Assembly (NCBI GenBank): GCA_965261695.1
Contig: OZ253474.1
Span: 62,001-126,000, forward strand
DNA: 64,000 nt
Source: Bin5 sp965261695
GTDB taxonomy: Bacteria; Chloroflexota; Anaerolineae; Caldilineales; Caldilineaceae
Direction: 5' to 3'
The notes beneath the pieces were generated by a model that did no database searches, was not told the DNA's origin, and saw only the letters and a list, made by a program, of their open reading frames with translations. The position numbers and the translations under genes are program-made. Below, piece after piece: positions 16,989-26,692 of this stretch. Every line of letters starts with the position of its first letter. Position 1 is the first letter of the stretch.

Positions 16989-18159
16989 GGGTGCATCCCA
17001 AATTTTTGGGGAACGTGCCCCTGCGATCGCGGGCCTCTCGCCCGCAGCCGGTTTCGGCTCCCGCGCCTGTTGAAGAACTGCTCCAATGGGTGACAGATGC
17101 AAGTTGCCTGTCGGCAGAATCGAACCGCAGCTCGCCTGATTCTCGTCAACGAAGACGCCGCCTGAGCCGCTGCCGTCAACTGTGCCCAGCATCCTGACTG
17201 CCTGAACCACAGTTTAGACAACTGCTGATAGTCCTGCCCTTCAGAGCAACTCAGAAACGCGCCCCCATTCCGAGATGCCCCCTGGAATTCCCAGCAACTG
17301 CAAACGCCCCGCTTTTGTAGTACACTTGTGCGCAAGACGAACGAGCGCAGCCGCGGCCATGCCGCAACTGCATACCGATTTCAAATGAATGCCATGCCAT
17401 TTTGCCCATCCTGCCCCCTGCGCGGGGGAGCCACGCGCAGCAAACTGCTGCCCTCCCCGCCCAGCCGGTGCCGCAACAACCCGTTGCCCGCCATTCCCGG
17501 AAAAGCCATTTTGGGACGAAGAATGACGAGAAATGACGAGAAATGACGAAAGAACACGCCCAAACGTGCCCGAACGTGTCCGAACAAAAAAAAAAAATTG
17601 GCGCGACTAAACGCGACCAAACGCGACTAAACGCGACTAAACGCGACCTGGCGCGCTCGAACACGCTCGCAAACGCTCGTAACTGCAGGCAAACGCTCGT
17701 AAACGCTCGTAACTGCTTACATGGCACAGCTGACCTGCGCGCCCCGCACGTCGCCTGCAAGCGGCCCGTAAGCCCGGGCGCAGCCGAAATTCCGCCCCCC
17801 ATTCTTGGCTTCACCCGCGCGAGGCGCCGATACTGGAACTTCAACAGTGTCTCAACGAACGCCACACTGTGCGTTTTGTGCGTTTTCAGTACTCAGAGTG
17901 ATTGCGATGCTGTAAATCGTGGTGCGCGGGCGGAAAAAACGCAGCCCAACTGCTCAGCGCCGACGCTCGCTTCCCTTGCATGGGTGCATCCCAGTTTTTC
18001 GTTAAGATGAAAGGGCGTAGACGAGGAGAAGGGGTTGTGAAGACCAAAGGGGGTCCGCTGGCGATGCCTGCACGCCGCACGACTCCGCTCAGTCATACCT
18101 GGCCTCAACTGCTTCAACCGCTTGGCTTTACTCGACGCACAACAATCTGGCATGCACCC
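16989..18159 (+). repeat. Composite non-coding repeat, copy A (inverted relative to copy B at 42718-43898)
   Basis: About 1.17 kb that aligns along its whole length with the reverse complement of 42718-43898, at roughly three quarters to four fifths identity by eye. The block starts with GGGTGCATCCC (16989) and ends with a weaker inverted form, CATGCACCC (18151-18159). Further copies at 17982 and a degenerate one near 17806 divide it into modules of about 817, 176 and 177 bases. The centre holds decamer repeats (17521-17720). No reading frame is conserved throughout, and many indels are not multiples of three. It looks like a non-autonomous, MITE-like composite or a structured non-coding element. 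Confidence 0.8.
17521..17720 (+). repeat. Helically phased decamer repeats within composite repeat A
   Basis: About 200 bases in a nearly perfect 10-base period: AAATGACGAG-type units, CCCAAACGTG-type units, an A tract of about 12, then ACGCGACTAA-type units (five) and AAACGCTCGT-type units (about five). A 10-base period is one helical turn and is incompatible with coding. The inverted copy has the same families with different unit numbers. Confidence 0.8.
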
Positions 18160-18295
18160 CTCCGGCGCCTGCAAATCCCCACTTCCCCCATTTCACGCTT
18201 TCGACAGACCCCCATTCTTCTGGACAAGAATTCGCAAGACTGCTACGCTACAGGTCGTACCGCACCCTGCGCAATTGTCATACGGAAGGAGGAGG

Positions 18296-18700
18296 ATGGC
18301 GGATACAACCTCTGCGGCACTGATTCCAAAGGCGGTCTACCGCTTTGCCCGTACGCGCAACATCCGCTACTATCGGGCAGAGCGAACCCGCTCAGGCATC
18401 GAGTTTCTCTACCCGATCAGCGTCGGTGGTTCCCGCATTGTGGATACCAGCCGCACCGGTCGCGACTTCGTTGTGCTCTATCTTCTGACCAAGTGGGGAA
18501 GACTGGCCGCAGGCGGCTATTGGCTCAATCCAAAACAGATCTTCGAACAAGCATACGTCACCGACGCGACGCCCGCAGAACTGGTGCTCGTTGCCGAGCG
18601 CATCGAAGACCTGCCGAACGCGCACCTGCTGCTGGATGATGTTCTTAACCGGGCGGAGGTCGACGTTGACATGGAGGTTTGGGGCAGCACCCTTAAATGA
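18296..18700 (+). CDS. Hypothetical protein ahead of hisI
   Basis: A 134-residue protein starting at an ATG directly preceded by AAGGAGGAGG. The N-terminal part is basic (PKAVYRFARTRNIRYYRAER). The middle is more hydrophobic (DFVVLYLLTKWGRLAAGGYW), and the C-terminus is acidic, ending VDVDMEVWGSTLK. I do not recognise a family, and no catalytic motif stands out. It is 46 bases upstream of hisI on the same strand and may be co-transcribed with it. Its promoter region runs into the end of the composite repeat. Confidence 0.65.
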   Translation: MADTTSAALIPKAVYRFARTRNIRYYRAERTRSGIEFLYPISVGGSRIVDTSRTGRDFVVLYLLTKWGRLAAGGYWLNPKQIFEQAYVTDATPAELVLVAERIEDLPNAHLLLDDVLNRAEVDVDMEVWGSTLK

Positions 18701-18746
18701 AACTGCGGACAAAACTGAGCACAACGACGAGCGAAAGAGGAATCCT

Positions 18747-19205
18747 ATGAACCTCTTGGAGGAAGGAACAGCCCCCACCCTGGACTTCAGCAAGTTGCAG
18801 GCCATTGGACAGGGCGATGCCGCCGTTATACCGGTGGCTGTGCAAGACGCGGACAGCAAAGAGGTGCTGATCGTCGCCTATGCCAATCACGAGGCGCTGA
18901 CCTACACGCTGACCCACGGCGTGGCGGCCTTTTGGAGCACGTCGCGTAACGAACTATGGGTGAAGGGGGCAACTTCCGGCGATACGCTCGAACTGGTCGA
19001 GGCGCGGGTCAACTGCGAGCAGAACTCGCTGCTCTACCTCGTGCGCCCCCTGGGCGCGGGGGCGTGCCACACCAAGGATTCTGACGGCACGGCGCGCGCC
19101 GGTTGCTACTATCGGCGCATCGAGAGGAGTGCAGACTTACCCGAAAGCGCGGGCGAGACGCTGGCATCGCAGTGGCAACTGGACCTTGTGCGGCCACAGG
19201 ATTGA
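18747..19205 (+). CDS. hisI: Phosphoribosyl-AMP cyclohydrolase
   Basis: A histidine biosynthesis enzyme that opens the purine ring of phosphoribosyl-AMP, 152 residues. Family landmarks are visible: VLIVAYANHEAL, then AFWSTSRNELWVKGATSG, then DTLELVEARVNCEQNSLLY, and the zinc/active-site region ACHTKDSDGTARAGCYYRR. That last region gives the conserved Cys residues. AAAGAGG precedes the ATG. The PRA-PH (HisE) domain is absent, so this is the stand-alone form. hisG follows after 82 bases, and the other his genes are not in the window. Confidence 0.92.
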   Translation: MNLLEEGTAPTLDFSKLQAIGQGDAAVIPVAVQDADSKEVLIVAYANHEALTYTLTHGVAAFWSTSRNELWVKGATSGDTLELVEARVNCEQNSLLYLVRPLGAGACHTKDSDGTARAGCYYRRIERSADLPESAGETLASQWQLDLVRPQD

Positions 19206-19287
19206 CGATCAGCGCCGCGCCGCCCGCTGACCACTCCGTGACGATTTAATTATCCAATACTTTTCACACATTGTATAGAGGACCGCA

Positions 19288-20160
19288 ATGAGCCGCTTGA
19301 CACTTGGAGTGCCGAAAGGCAGCCTGCAAGAATCCACCATCGCCTTGTTCGCGAAGGCCGGTTACCGGCTCTACGTGCGGGGCCGCTCCTACGCGCCTTA
19401 CATCGACGACCCGGAGATCGGCTGCCTGATGTTTCGCGCCCAAGAGATCGCCCGCTACGTGGAGCGCGGCGTGCTCGACGTGGGACTGACCGGCAAGGAT
19501 TGGGTATTGGAAAACGAAGCCGACGTGCTGGAGGTTGAGGATCTGGTCTACAGTAAGGCGACCAACCAGGCTTATCGCTGGGTTCTGGCCGTGCCGGATG
19601 ACTCCGACATCCATCGCCCGCAAGACCTGCAAGGCAAGCGCATCGCCACCGAATTGGTGCAGGTTACGCGCCGCTATCTGGAGCGGCACGGCGTGCAGGC
19701 CGAAGTGGAGTATTCCTGGGGCGCGACCGAGGTCAAGGCGCCGCTTCTGGTCGATGCGATCGTGGAGGGGACGGAGACCGGCTCCTCGCTGCGGGCAAAT
19801 CGACTGCGTATCGTCGACACGGTCGCCGAGTCCACCACCAAACTGATCGCCAATCACGACGCTTGGGCCGATCCGTGGAAGCGAAAGAAGATCGAAAACC
19901 TGGCGATGCTGCTGAAAGGCGCGCTGCAAGCGGGCGCCAAAGTCGGCCTCAAGATGAATCTGCCCAAGAATGCGTTGGAGGCGATTACCGCGCAACTGCC
20001 GGCGCTGCACACGCCCTCGATTACCAATCAAACCGACCCGAACTGGGTCGCACTAGAGGTGATCATCGACGAGAAAATCGTGCGCGATCTGATTCCCGAT
20101 CTGAAGCAGGCCGGCGCCACCGGCATCATCGAGTATCCGCTCAACAAGGTGATCTATTGA
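19288..20160 (+). CDS. hisG: ATP phosphoribosyltransferase, long form with regulatory domain
   Basis: First enzyme of histidine biosynthesis, joining ATP and PRPP, 290 residues. The N-terminal GVPKGSLQESTIALFAKAGY and the later DVGLTGKDWV are typical, as is the PRPP-binding region VDAIVEGTETGSSLRANRL. Length and the C-terminal segment (TQLPALHTPS to GATGIIEYPLNKVIY) match the long form, whose extra ACT-like domain gives feedback inhibition by histidine and which does not need HisZ. GAGGACC precedes the ATG. It probably forms an operon with hisI. Confidence 0.95.
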   Translation: MSRLTLGVPKGSLQESTIALFAKAGYRLYVRGRSYAPYIDDPEIGCLMFRAQEIARYVERGVLDVGLTGKDWVLENEADVLEVEDLVYSKATNQAYRWVLAVPDDSDIHRPQDLQGKRIATELVQVTRRYLERHGVQAEVEYSWGATEVKAPLLVDAIVEGTETGSSLRANRLRIVDTVAESTTKLIANHDAWADPWKRKKIENLAMLLKGALQAGAKVGLKMNLPKNALEAITAQLPALHTPSITNQTDPNWVALEVIIDEKIVRDLIPDLKQAGATGIIEYPLNKVIY

Positions 20161-20221
20161 GTTGTGGAAATAGAGTGTATCGCGTATAGAAGGAATGCTA
20201 AGATTGTGAAGGAGAGCCACA

Positions 20222-21262
20222 GTGTTTGAAGAATTACATATTCGAAACTACCGCATTTTCAGAGATCTTAAGGTAAGTCAACTTGGCCGCATCAACCTCT
20301 TCGCCGGCAAGAACAATTCTGGCAAGACGAGCCTGCTTGAAGCAGTCTTCCTACTTGCTGGGGCAGGCAACGCGCACATGCTATTGAATTCTAATATTGT
20401 GCGGGTAGATCCGGGGACCCAGGTCTTAGGTGACACTTTCTGGAAGCCTTTCTTTTCGGATCTTGACAAGAAGAAGCCGATTGAGATCAAGGGATGCTAC
20501 GCGTCTCTTGGTCAGCTAGTCTTGGTGATCAATTGGGGAGGGCAACAGAGCACAGAAACTCTTACAGATTACATAAGCGCGCAGTCGGTGACAAATCTGT
20601 CTGATGAATTGTCGCTTGCAGTTAGCTATAGTGGCCCCAATGGAACTTCGATTGAAAGCCGCATCTATACGGAGAACAAGGAGCTCAAGGTAGATCAGCC
20701 GGAAATAGCTGTCCCTTTTAGGGCTACTAGCTTACACTCAACCAATGTCAGTAACAGGGACGATGCCATACGATTGGCGACACTAAGAAAGCAGAAAAGC
20801 GACCACCTTCTATTGGAAGCGTTACAAGTCGTCGAACCGAAGCTCCAGAGCATTGAAGACAATTCAGCTAGCGGCACCCCTTTGATCTGGGGAGACATTG
20901 GCCTTTCGGAGCTGATACCTTTGGCCGTAATGGGCGAAGCCATGAACCGAATTGCCCGGATAGTCTTGGCAATAACCGGGGCGCCAGACGGCGTAGTACT
21001 CGTAGATGAGGTAGAAAACGGCATTCACCATTCAGTCTTACCTGAGGTCTGGCGCGTCATCTACAAAGTGGCACAGCAACTAAACACTCAGGTAATTGCG
21101 ACCACTCATAGTCTGGAGTGCGTCAGGGCGGCGAACGAAGCGTTGAGGGAAGATGACTTTCGCCTGCACAGACTTGAAGCTACCGATGACGGAAACCGTT
21201 GCGTCACCTATGATCCGGAGACAATCGGTGCCGCGCTGGACTTCAATCTTGAGGTTCGGTAA
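20222..21262 (+). CDS. AAA ATPase of the AAA15/OLD-like class, paired with a TOPRIM-like protein
   Basis: A 346-residue ABC-ATPase-like protein. Walker A GKNNSGKT is at residues 29-36 after the characteristic start FEELHIRNYRIF. Walker B is near residue 262 (VLVDEVENG), followed by the switch-like VIATTHSLECV. The central coiled-coil or dimer region is short. The GTG start has AAGGAGAG upstream. Two bases separate it from a DUF3226-like gene, the usual ATPase/TOPRIM gene pairing. Base composition is clearly lower in GC than the flanking his and isomerase genes, suggesting transfer. Such pairs often act in phage defence, but no function is proven for this one. Confidence 0.85.
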   Translation: MFEELHIRNYRIFRDLKVSQLGRINLFAGKNNSGKTSLLEAVFLLAGAGNAHMLLNSNIVRVDPGTQVLGDTFWKPFFSDLDKKKPIEIKGCYASLGQLVLVINWGGQQSTETLTDYISAQSVTNLSDELSLAVSYSGPNGTSIESRIYTENKELKVDQPEIAVPFRATSLHSTNVSNRDDAIRLATLRKQKSDHLLLEALQVVEPKLQSIEDNSASGTPLIWGDIGLSELIPLAVMGEAMNRIARIVLAITGAPDGVVLVDEVENGIHHSVLPEVWRVIYKVAQQLNTQVIATTHSLECVRAANEALREDDFRLHRLEATDDGNRCVTYDPETIGAALDFNLEVR

Positions 21263-21264
21263 AC

Positions 21265-21879
21265 ATGAGCGAGCGAGAACGTATTGAGTCGAAGATTCAG
21301 TTGTTGGTAGAGGGCAACGATCAGAGAAATTTCTTCAAGGCTTTTGTTAGCCATCTAGCGATCGAAGACATACAGGTTTGGAGTTATGGTGGGGTGGATG
21401 ACCTAAGTCGCTTCCTGAAGGCCTTTGTAAGTGAGCCAGGATTTCAAGAATCTGTTCAAAGCGTCGGAATCGTCCGTGATGCGGTAAAGTCGGCAGCTAG
21501 CGCGTTTCAAAGCGTTCAGTCTTCATTGGGACGGGCTGGGCTGTCGGTTCCGGATCGCGCGGAAACTCTCTCCAGCGGCAACCCATTGGCAAGTGTACTG
21601 ATTATCCCAGGAAGTGGTAGGCCAGGCATGCTCGAGACGATTTTGTGCGAGACATTCAAGAATTCCCCGGAAGAAACATGCATCGACAGCTTTTTCCAAT
21701 GCATCGCAGCTGCCAAACTGCCGTCCATCAAACGACCAGACAAAGCCAGGGCATGGGCCTACCTGACAACGAAGCCTGACCCGCACCATTCTGTGGGTTA
21801 CGCAACGACAAAGGGATACTGGGGCGATCTCAATCAACCTGCCTTCGGAATCGTTCGCGAGTTTCTGAATACCTTATGA
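21265..21879 (+). CDS. DUF3226/TOPRIM-like protein, partner of the AAA ATPase
   Basis: A 204-residue protein with a TOPRIM-like start (IQLLVEGNDQRNFF, conserved Glu at 16), a central IVRDAVKSA where TOPRIM proteins usually have an Asp-x-Asp pair, and the DUF3226-type stretch GSGRPGMLETILCETF. The second Asp of the expected pair is Val here, so nuclease activity is uncertain. It starts two bases after the ATPase stop and shares its lower GC, so the two are one unit. TOPRIM partners of such ATPases act as nucleases or effectors in OLD-, PARIS- and Gabija-like systems. That role is inferred by analogy only. Confidence 0.75.
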   Translation: MSERERIESKIQLLVEGNDQRNFFKAFVSHLAIEDIQVWSYGGVDDLSRFLKAFVSEPGFQESVQSVGIVRDAVKSAASAFQSVQSSLGRAGLSVPDRAETLSSGNPLASVLIIPGSGRPGMLETILCETFKNSPEETCIDSFFQCIAAAKLPSIKRPDKARAWAYLTTKPDPHHSVGYATTKGYWGDLNQPAFGIVREFLNTL

Positions 21880-21930
21880 CGGAATGACAATTTAGGTCAA
21901 TGAAAGCTGAGATTCGAGAGGAGCCACCTC

Positions 21931-22710
<780 letters not shown>

Positions 22711-22808
22711 GTAACAGCAGTCCACTTGACGAGGTTGAATGCAGCTGACCAGTTCCCGCACCACAAACATCCGCCCAGGAGCAGCCACGCCGCGCCCACG
22801 CCGGGCCG

Positions 22809-24022
22809 GTGCAATTCTTCTTCGACGTGTACAAGGCGAGCGCGCCGAGCACGGCCACGGCTCTGCGGGCGGCTGGCTATCACACCGTCTATTTCGGCAA
22901 ATGGCACTGCGGCGTCGTCCACGATCAGGAGCCGCCCCGCGTGCGGTCGGAGCGCGAAGAGTACACACGCTGGCCGCATCGCACGCCGGAGTATCATCGG
23001 GCCGGATTTCAGGATTGGACGGCTTTGAGATCAACAACGCTCCATTCAAAGGCTTTTACTATCACGAAGTTGAGGCCAATCCACGTTGGATGAGCGGCTA
23101 CCAGACCGACTTTCTGACCGACCTGGCCATCGACTACCTGCGTTCCTACGACCGCGACGAGCCGCTGTTCCTCGTGCTCAGCGTGGAGCCGCCCCACTTC
23201 CCACTGCAAGCCCCGGACGCGTTCGAGCGCTTCGACCCTGCCGCATTGCAAACGCCGCCAAGTTTCGCCGACTCGAAGCAGATGCGCGCCCAGCTCGCCA
23301 CCTATTACGCCATGGTCGAGAACCTCGACTGGAACATCGGCCGCCTGCGCGGCGCACTCGACAGCCTGCCCGATTTCAGCAATAACCGGTTGACCGTCTA
23401 CTTCTCCGATCATGGCGACTACATGGGCAACCACGGCGCGATCAACCGCAAGGAAAACCCCCACGAGAACGCCGTGCGCATCCCCGCGATCTTCCACTGG
23501 CCGGAGCAGGTCCCGGCGCAAGGCCGGCGGGCCGGTCTGCTGTTCAGTCTCGTCGACCTCCTGCCGACCACGCTCGGTCTTCTGGGGCTGAACGTCCCGG
23601 ACCACTGTCAAGGCATCGATTTCAGCGAGGCAGTGCGTGGGCAACAGGAGTTCACCGGGCCGGATGCAGTTCTGCTCGAAATGTCGGGCAATCCACGCTG
23701 GAATCTCGACTTTCTTGACTGGCGCGGGTTGGTGACCGACCGCTGGAAGTACGCCTACTACGAGACAGGCCATCAGCTACCCTTCGACCTGGAAAACGAT
23801 CCCTTTGAGATGAACAACCTGGCCGACGCCGAGCCGGAAATCTGCGCCGCATTGCGCGGCAGATTGCTGGATCTCCTGGCCGAAAGCCGCGAACCGTACT
23901 TTGACGTGCTGATAGAGCATGGCGCGCCGTTGGAAGGACCGGCGCTGGACGTGGGCGAAACCTACGGCAAAGGTAAGCTTTCGCCAATCTGGCCGGACCT
24001 CGTGCGCCGACACAAGCCGTGA
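22809..24022 (+). pseudogene. Sulfatase, 5-prime truncated and frameshifted
   Basis: A sulfatase/alkaline-phosphatase-superfamily gene that lacks its first part and is frameshifted near 23027. The frame from the GTG at 22809 gives TALRAAGYHTVYFGKWH, the usual sulfatase segment, up to AGFQDW. The rest continues in another frame from GFEINNAPFKGFYYH to the stop at 24022. That second part holds PHFPLQAPD, VYFSDHGDYMGNHG with the metal-binding Asp-His, and the C-terminal YYETGHQLPFDLENDP. The catalytic C-x-P-S-R segment that is converted to formylglycine is not encoded here or in the 100 bases upstream, so the product could not be active. Confidence 0.8.
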
Positions 24023-24915
24023 CAAAGGCCGCAATGGAACTCCCGACCAGCCTCTCGACTTGCTTGAACGAGTGGACGACGCAGGAAACCGTGGCCTTCG
24101 CCCTGCTGGGCAGCTTCGCCCGCGGCGACGACGGGCCGTTTAGCGTTGTGGATGTCGTTCGCTTCGTTAATGACGACAAGCACGATGCCGAGAGCCGTAC
24201 ATTCTTGATTGATGAAGATGAGAGTGGGAACAGACAGGGCCCCGCGGCTATTGCTGAGGGCAAACTCCGCCAATGGCTGGTCGTCCGCAGTACAGCCACG
24301 CCAAGCCAGGTCGAGATTTGGTTCACCGACCCAGGCCAGGCGGTCAACTACGTCGCTGGACTATGCGAAGGACGCCCGCTGTGGGACCCTGAGGGCGTCT
24401 TTGCCGCGATCCAGCAGCGGGCGTGCAAGTTCCGATGATCGCAAACGCACTAGGAGAAGGCCAACCGCCTGGCGGACCAGGAATTGGTTGGCTGGATCGA
24501 GGAGGTTCACAAGGGGCTGGAGGGCTTGCGCCGCAACGATACACGGCGTTTGCTCAACGCCCCTTTCGGACTGTCCTGGGGCTTGGCCTGGGTGATGCGC
24601 GTCCAGCGCGGCGTACTGTCTGCCAGCGACAACGCCTTTTTCGACGATGTGGTCGGTATGGTTGGCCCTGAGAGCCAGTGGGCGCGTCTACTGAGTCGTG
24701 CCCTTGGCATAGCCGAAGATGGTGAGAGTGCCTCCTTATCACTACACGAAGAAGTGCGCGCCGGACTACTGCTCTTTTGCGAGACATTCGACCTTCTGAA
24801 AGTAGCGACTCCGCGCCAGGATTACGCGCTGATCGAGGCGACCGTGTTCCTTATCGGCACTGAGTTGGCAGGAAAACTTCCTGGCAACTTCCATGACCGA
24901 AGGTGGGAGCCTTGA
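24019..24915 (+). pseudogene. Nucleotidyltransferase-like gene interrupted by two in-frame stops
   Basis: The N-terminal half carries the minimal nucleotidyltransferase signature LLGSFARGDDGPFSVVDVV (G-S-x-A-R-G, with the following Asp-x-Asp partly altered). After ACKFR the frame meets TGA at 24436 and TAG at 24451. It then continues in the same frame through EKANRLADQELVGWIEEVHK into an alpha-helical C-terminal half that ends at 24915. The continuity of frame, spacing and sense across the stops argues for one gene with two nonsense changes. Two separate small genes are also possible, with a TTG start at 24484. The GTG start overlaps the sulfatase stop. Confidence 0.6.
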
Positions 24916-25014
24916 CGCACCGTACCCGCGCGCCTGCGGTTGCGCCGATCCCCCTTTCTTCGGTACACTATGCCGACAGATAGACCGTACATTCGCACGC
25001 ACAGGAGATGACCC

Positions 25015-25803
25015 ATGCTGACACAGCAACAGATCAACTTCTACCACGAACACGGCTACCTGCGCATCCCCCAGGTGTTCACGCAGGAAGAGACCCGCGA
25101 ACTCTCGGACGAGATGGACCGGCTTGTCGAGGATTGGGCGTTCACCAGCCCCGGCTGGAGCGGTCCTTGGCGTCAGGCTTATATGGACCCGGAGACGGAA
25201 AAGAAGTCCAAGTTGACGGCGATGCACGACCTGCATTTTTACTCGGTCGCCTGGATGCGTGCCGCCACCAATCCCAGGCTGGCTAAAGCGCTCAGCCAAC
25301 TGTTGGGCACCAACGTGGAGTTGCACCACACGACAATGCACATCAAGCCGCCCCAGACCGGTCACCCATTCCCGATGCACCAGGACAATCCCTTCTACGG
25401 CCATCAGGACGGGCGCTTTATCGACGTGCTCGTCCACTTGGACGACACCTGCCACGAGAACGGCGAGATCCGCTTCCTGGACGGTTCGCACAAGATGGGC
25501 CACCTGGAACATGTCACCGAGACCGAAGATGGCCCCTGCTCTCCCCATCTGCCCACGGATCAGTTTCACCTGGAGGATACGGTGGCGGTTCCTGCCAAGG
25601 CGGGCGATGTCGTGCTCTTCTGCCTTGATACCGTCCACGGCTCTTACATCAATCAGACTAAGGAGCCGCGTCGCCTGGTGCGCATGGGCTACCGTGACCC
25701 GCAGAACCGCCAGCAGTACGGACAGAGCATGGGGCGGCCTGGCGTGATTGTCACCGGATATCGCGAGCGCAAGGAGGGTGACGAACTGCTTCCCATCGCA
25801 TGA
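25015..25803 (+). CDS. Phytanoyl-CoA dioxygenase (PhyH) family protein, tandem copy 1
   Basis: A 262-residue putative Fe(II)/2-oxoglutarate oxygenase. His122 and Asp124 (MHQDNPFY) and the distal His in DTVHGSYINQT are the expected iron ligands. The Arg in EPRRLVRMGYRD is the co-substrate anchor, and FLDGSHKMGH is the usual landmark. AGGAGATGACCC precedes the ATG, a sequence repeated almost exactly before the next gene. It is highly similar over its full length to the gene at 25858, so the two arose by tandem duplication. They are followed by two GMC oxidoreductases. The substrate is unknown. Confidence 0.9.
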   Translation: MLTQQQINFYHEHGYLRIPQVFTQEETRELSDEMDRLVEDWAFTSPGWSGPWRQAYMDPETEKKSKLTAMHDLHFYSVAWMRAATNPRLAKALSQLLGTNVELHHTTMHIKPPQTGHPFPMHQDNPFYGHQDGRFIDVLVHLDDTCHENGEIRFLDGSHKMGHLEHVTETEDGPCSPHLPTDQFHLEDTVAVPAKAGDVVLFCLDTVHGSYINQTKEPRRLVRMGYRDPQNRQQYGQSMGRPGVIVTGYRERKEGDELLPIA

Positions 25804-25857
25804 TCCGCACGAAGGTCGATCAGCTTTCGCTGGAACGCACCAACAGGAGATGACCCA

Positions 25858-26658
25858 ATGCTGACGCAGCAACAGATCGATTTCTACCACGAACACGGTT
25901 ACCTGCGCATCCCCCAGGTTTTCACGCCTGAAGCGACCCGGGTACTCTCGGACGAGATGGACCGGCTTGTCGAGGACTGGGCGTTCACCAGCCCTGGGTG
26001 GACCGGCCCGTGGCGCCAGGCCTACATGGACCCGGAGACCGAGAGAAATGCCAAGCTGACGGCCATGCAGGACCTGCACTACTACTCGGTCGTCTGGATG
26101 CGGGCCGCCACAAATCCGAAGCTGGCCGAGGCGCTCTGCGACCTGTTGGGCGCAAACGTGGAGCTGCACCACACGACTTTGCACATCAAGCCGCCGCAGT
26201 CCGGGCAGCCCTTCCCAATGCACCAAGACAACCCGTTTTACCCGCATCAGGACGGGCGCTTCATCGACGTGCTCGTCCACCTGGACGACACCTGCAACGA
26301 AAACGGCGAAATCCGCTTCCTCGATGGTTCGCACAAATTGGGCCACCTGGACCATATCACCGAGACCGAGGACGGCCCCTGTTCTCCCCATCTGCCGACC
26401 GACCGGTTTCACCTGGAGGATACGCTGGCGGTTCCTGCCAGGGCGGGCGATGTCGTGCTCTTCTGCATTGACACGGTCCACGGCTCGTACATCAACCAGA
26501 CGAAGAAGCCGCGCCGCCTGGTGCGCATGGGCTACCGCGACCCGCAGAACCACGAGGTGGCCGGAAAGAGAGTGGAACGGGCCGGCATGATGGTCAGCGG
26601 CTACCGCGAACGCAAAGAGGGCGATGAGTTGTGGCCGACGAAGGCCGCAAACACGTAG
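25858..26658 (+). CDS. Phytanoyl-CoA dioxygenase (PhyH) family protein, tandem copy 2
   Basis: A 266-residue paralogue of the preceding gene, nearly collinear with it: the same MLTQQQI-type start, MHQDNPFYPHQDG iron-binding segment and HGSYINQTKKPRRL segment. Differences concentrate after about residue 225, where this copy reads DPQNHEVAGKRVERAG, and in its short extra tail. The same upstream sequence (CAGGAGATGACC) shows that the duplication included the ribosome-binding region. It lies 34 bases before the first GMC oxidoreductase and is likely to be co-transcribed with it. Confidence 0.9.
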   Translation: MLTQQQIDFYHEHGYLRIPQVFTPEATRVLSDEMDRLVEDWAFTSPGWTGPWRQAYMDPETERNAKLTAMQDLHYYSVVWMRAATNPKLAEALCDLLGANVELHHTTLHIKPPQSGQPFPMHQDNPFYPHQDGRFIDVLVHLDDTCNENGEIRFLDGSHKLGHLDHITETEDGPCSPHLPTDRFHLEDTLAVPARAGDVVLFCIDTVHGSYINQTKKPRRLVRMGYRDPQNHEVAGKRVERAGMMVSGYRERKEGDELWPTKAANT

Positions 26659-26692
26659 GAGAGAGGCCCACATCCCGGGGAGTGCTTGCAGC

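Noticed and set aside
17251..18639. Several open frames inside composite repeat A, one with a counterpart in copy B (AAQLLSAD and LLQPLGFT segments)
   Set aside because: The similarity is explained by nucleotide conservation of the repeat. The 10-base periodicity, indels not divisible by three and lack of ribosome sites argue against coding.
24766..26673. A 635-codon open frame on the minus strand across the two PhyH copies
   Set aside because: It is antisense to two clear PhyH genes, contains a repeated block only because those genes are duplicated, and resembles no protein. High GC keeps the frame open.
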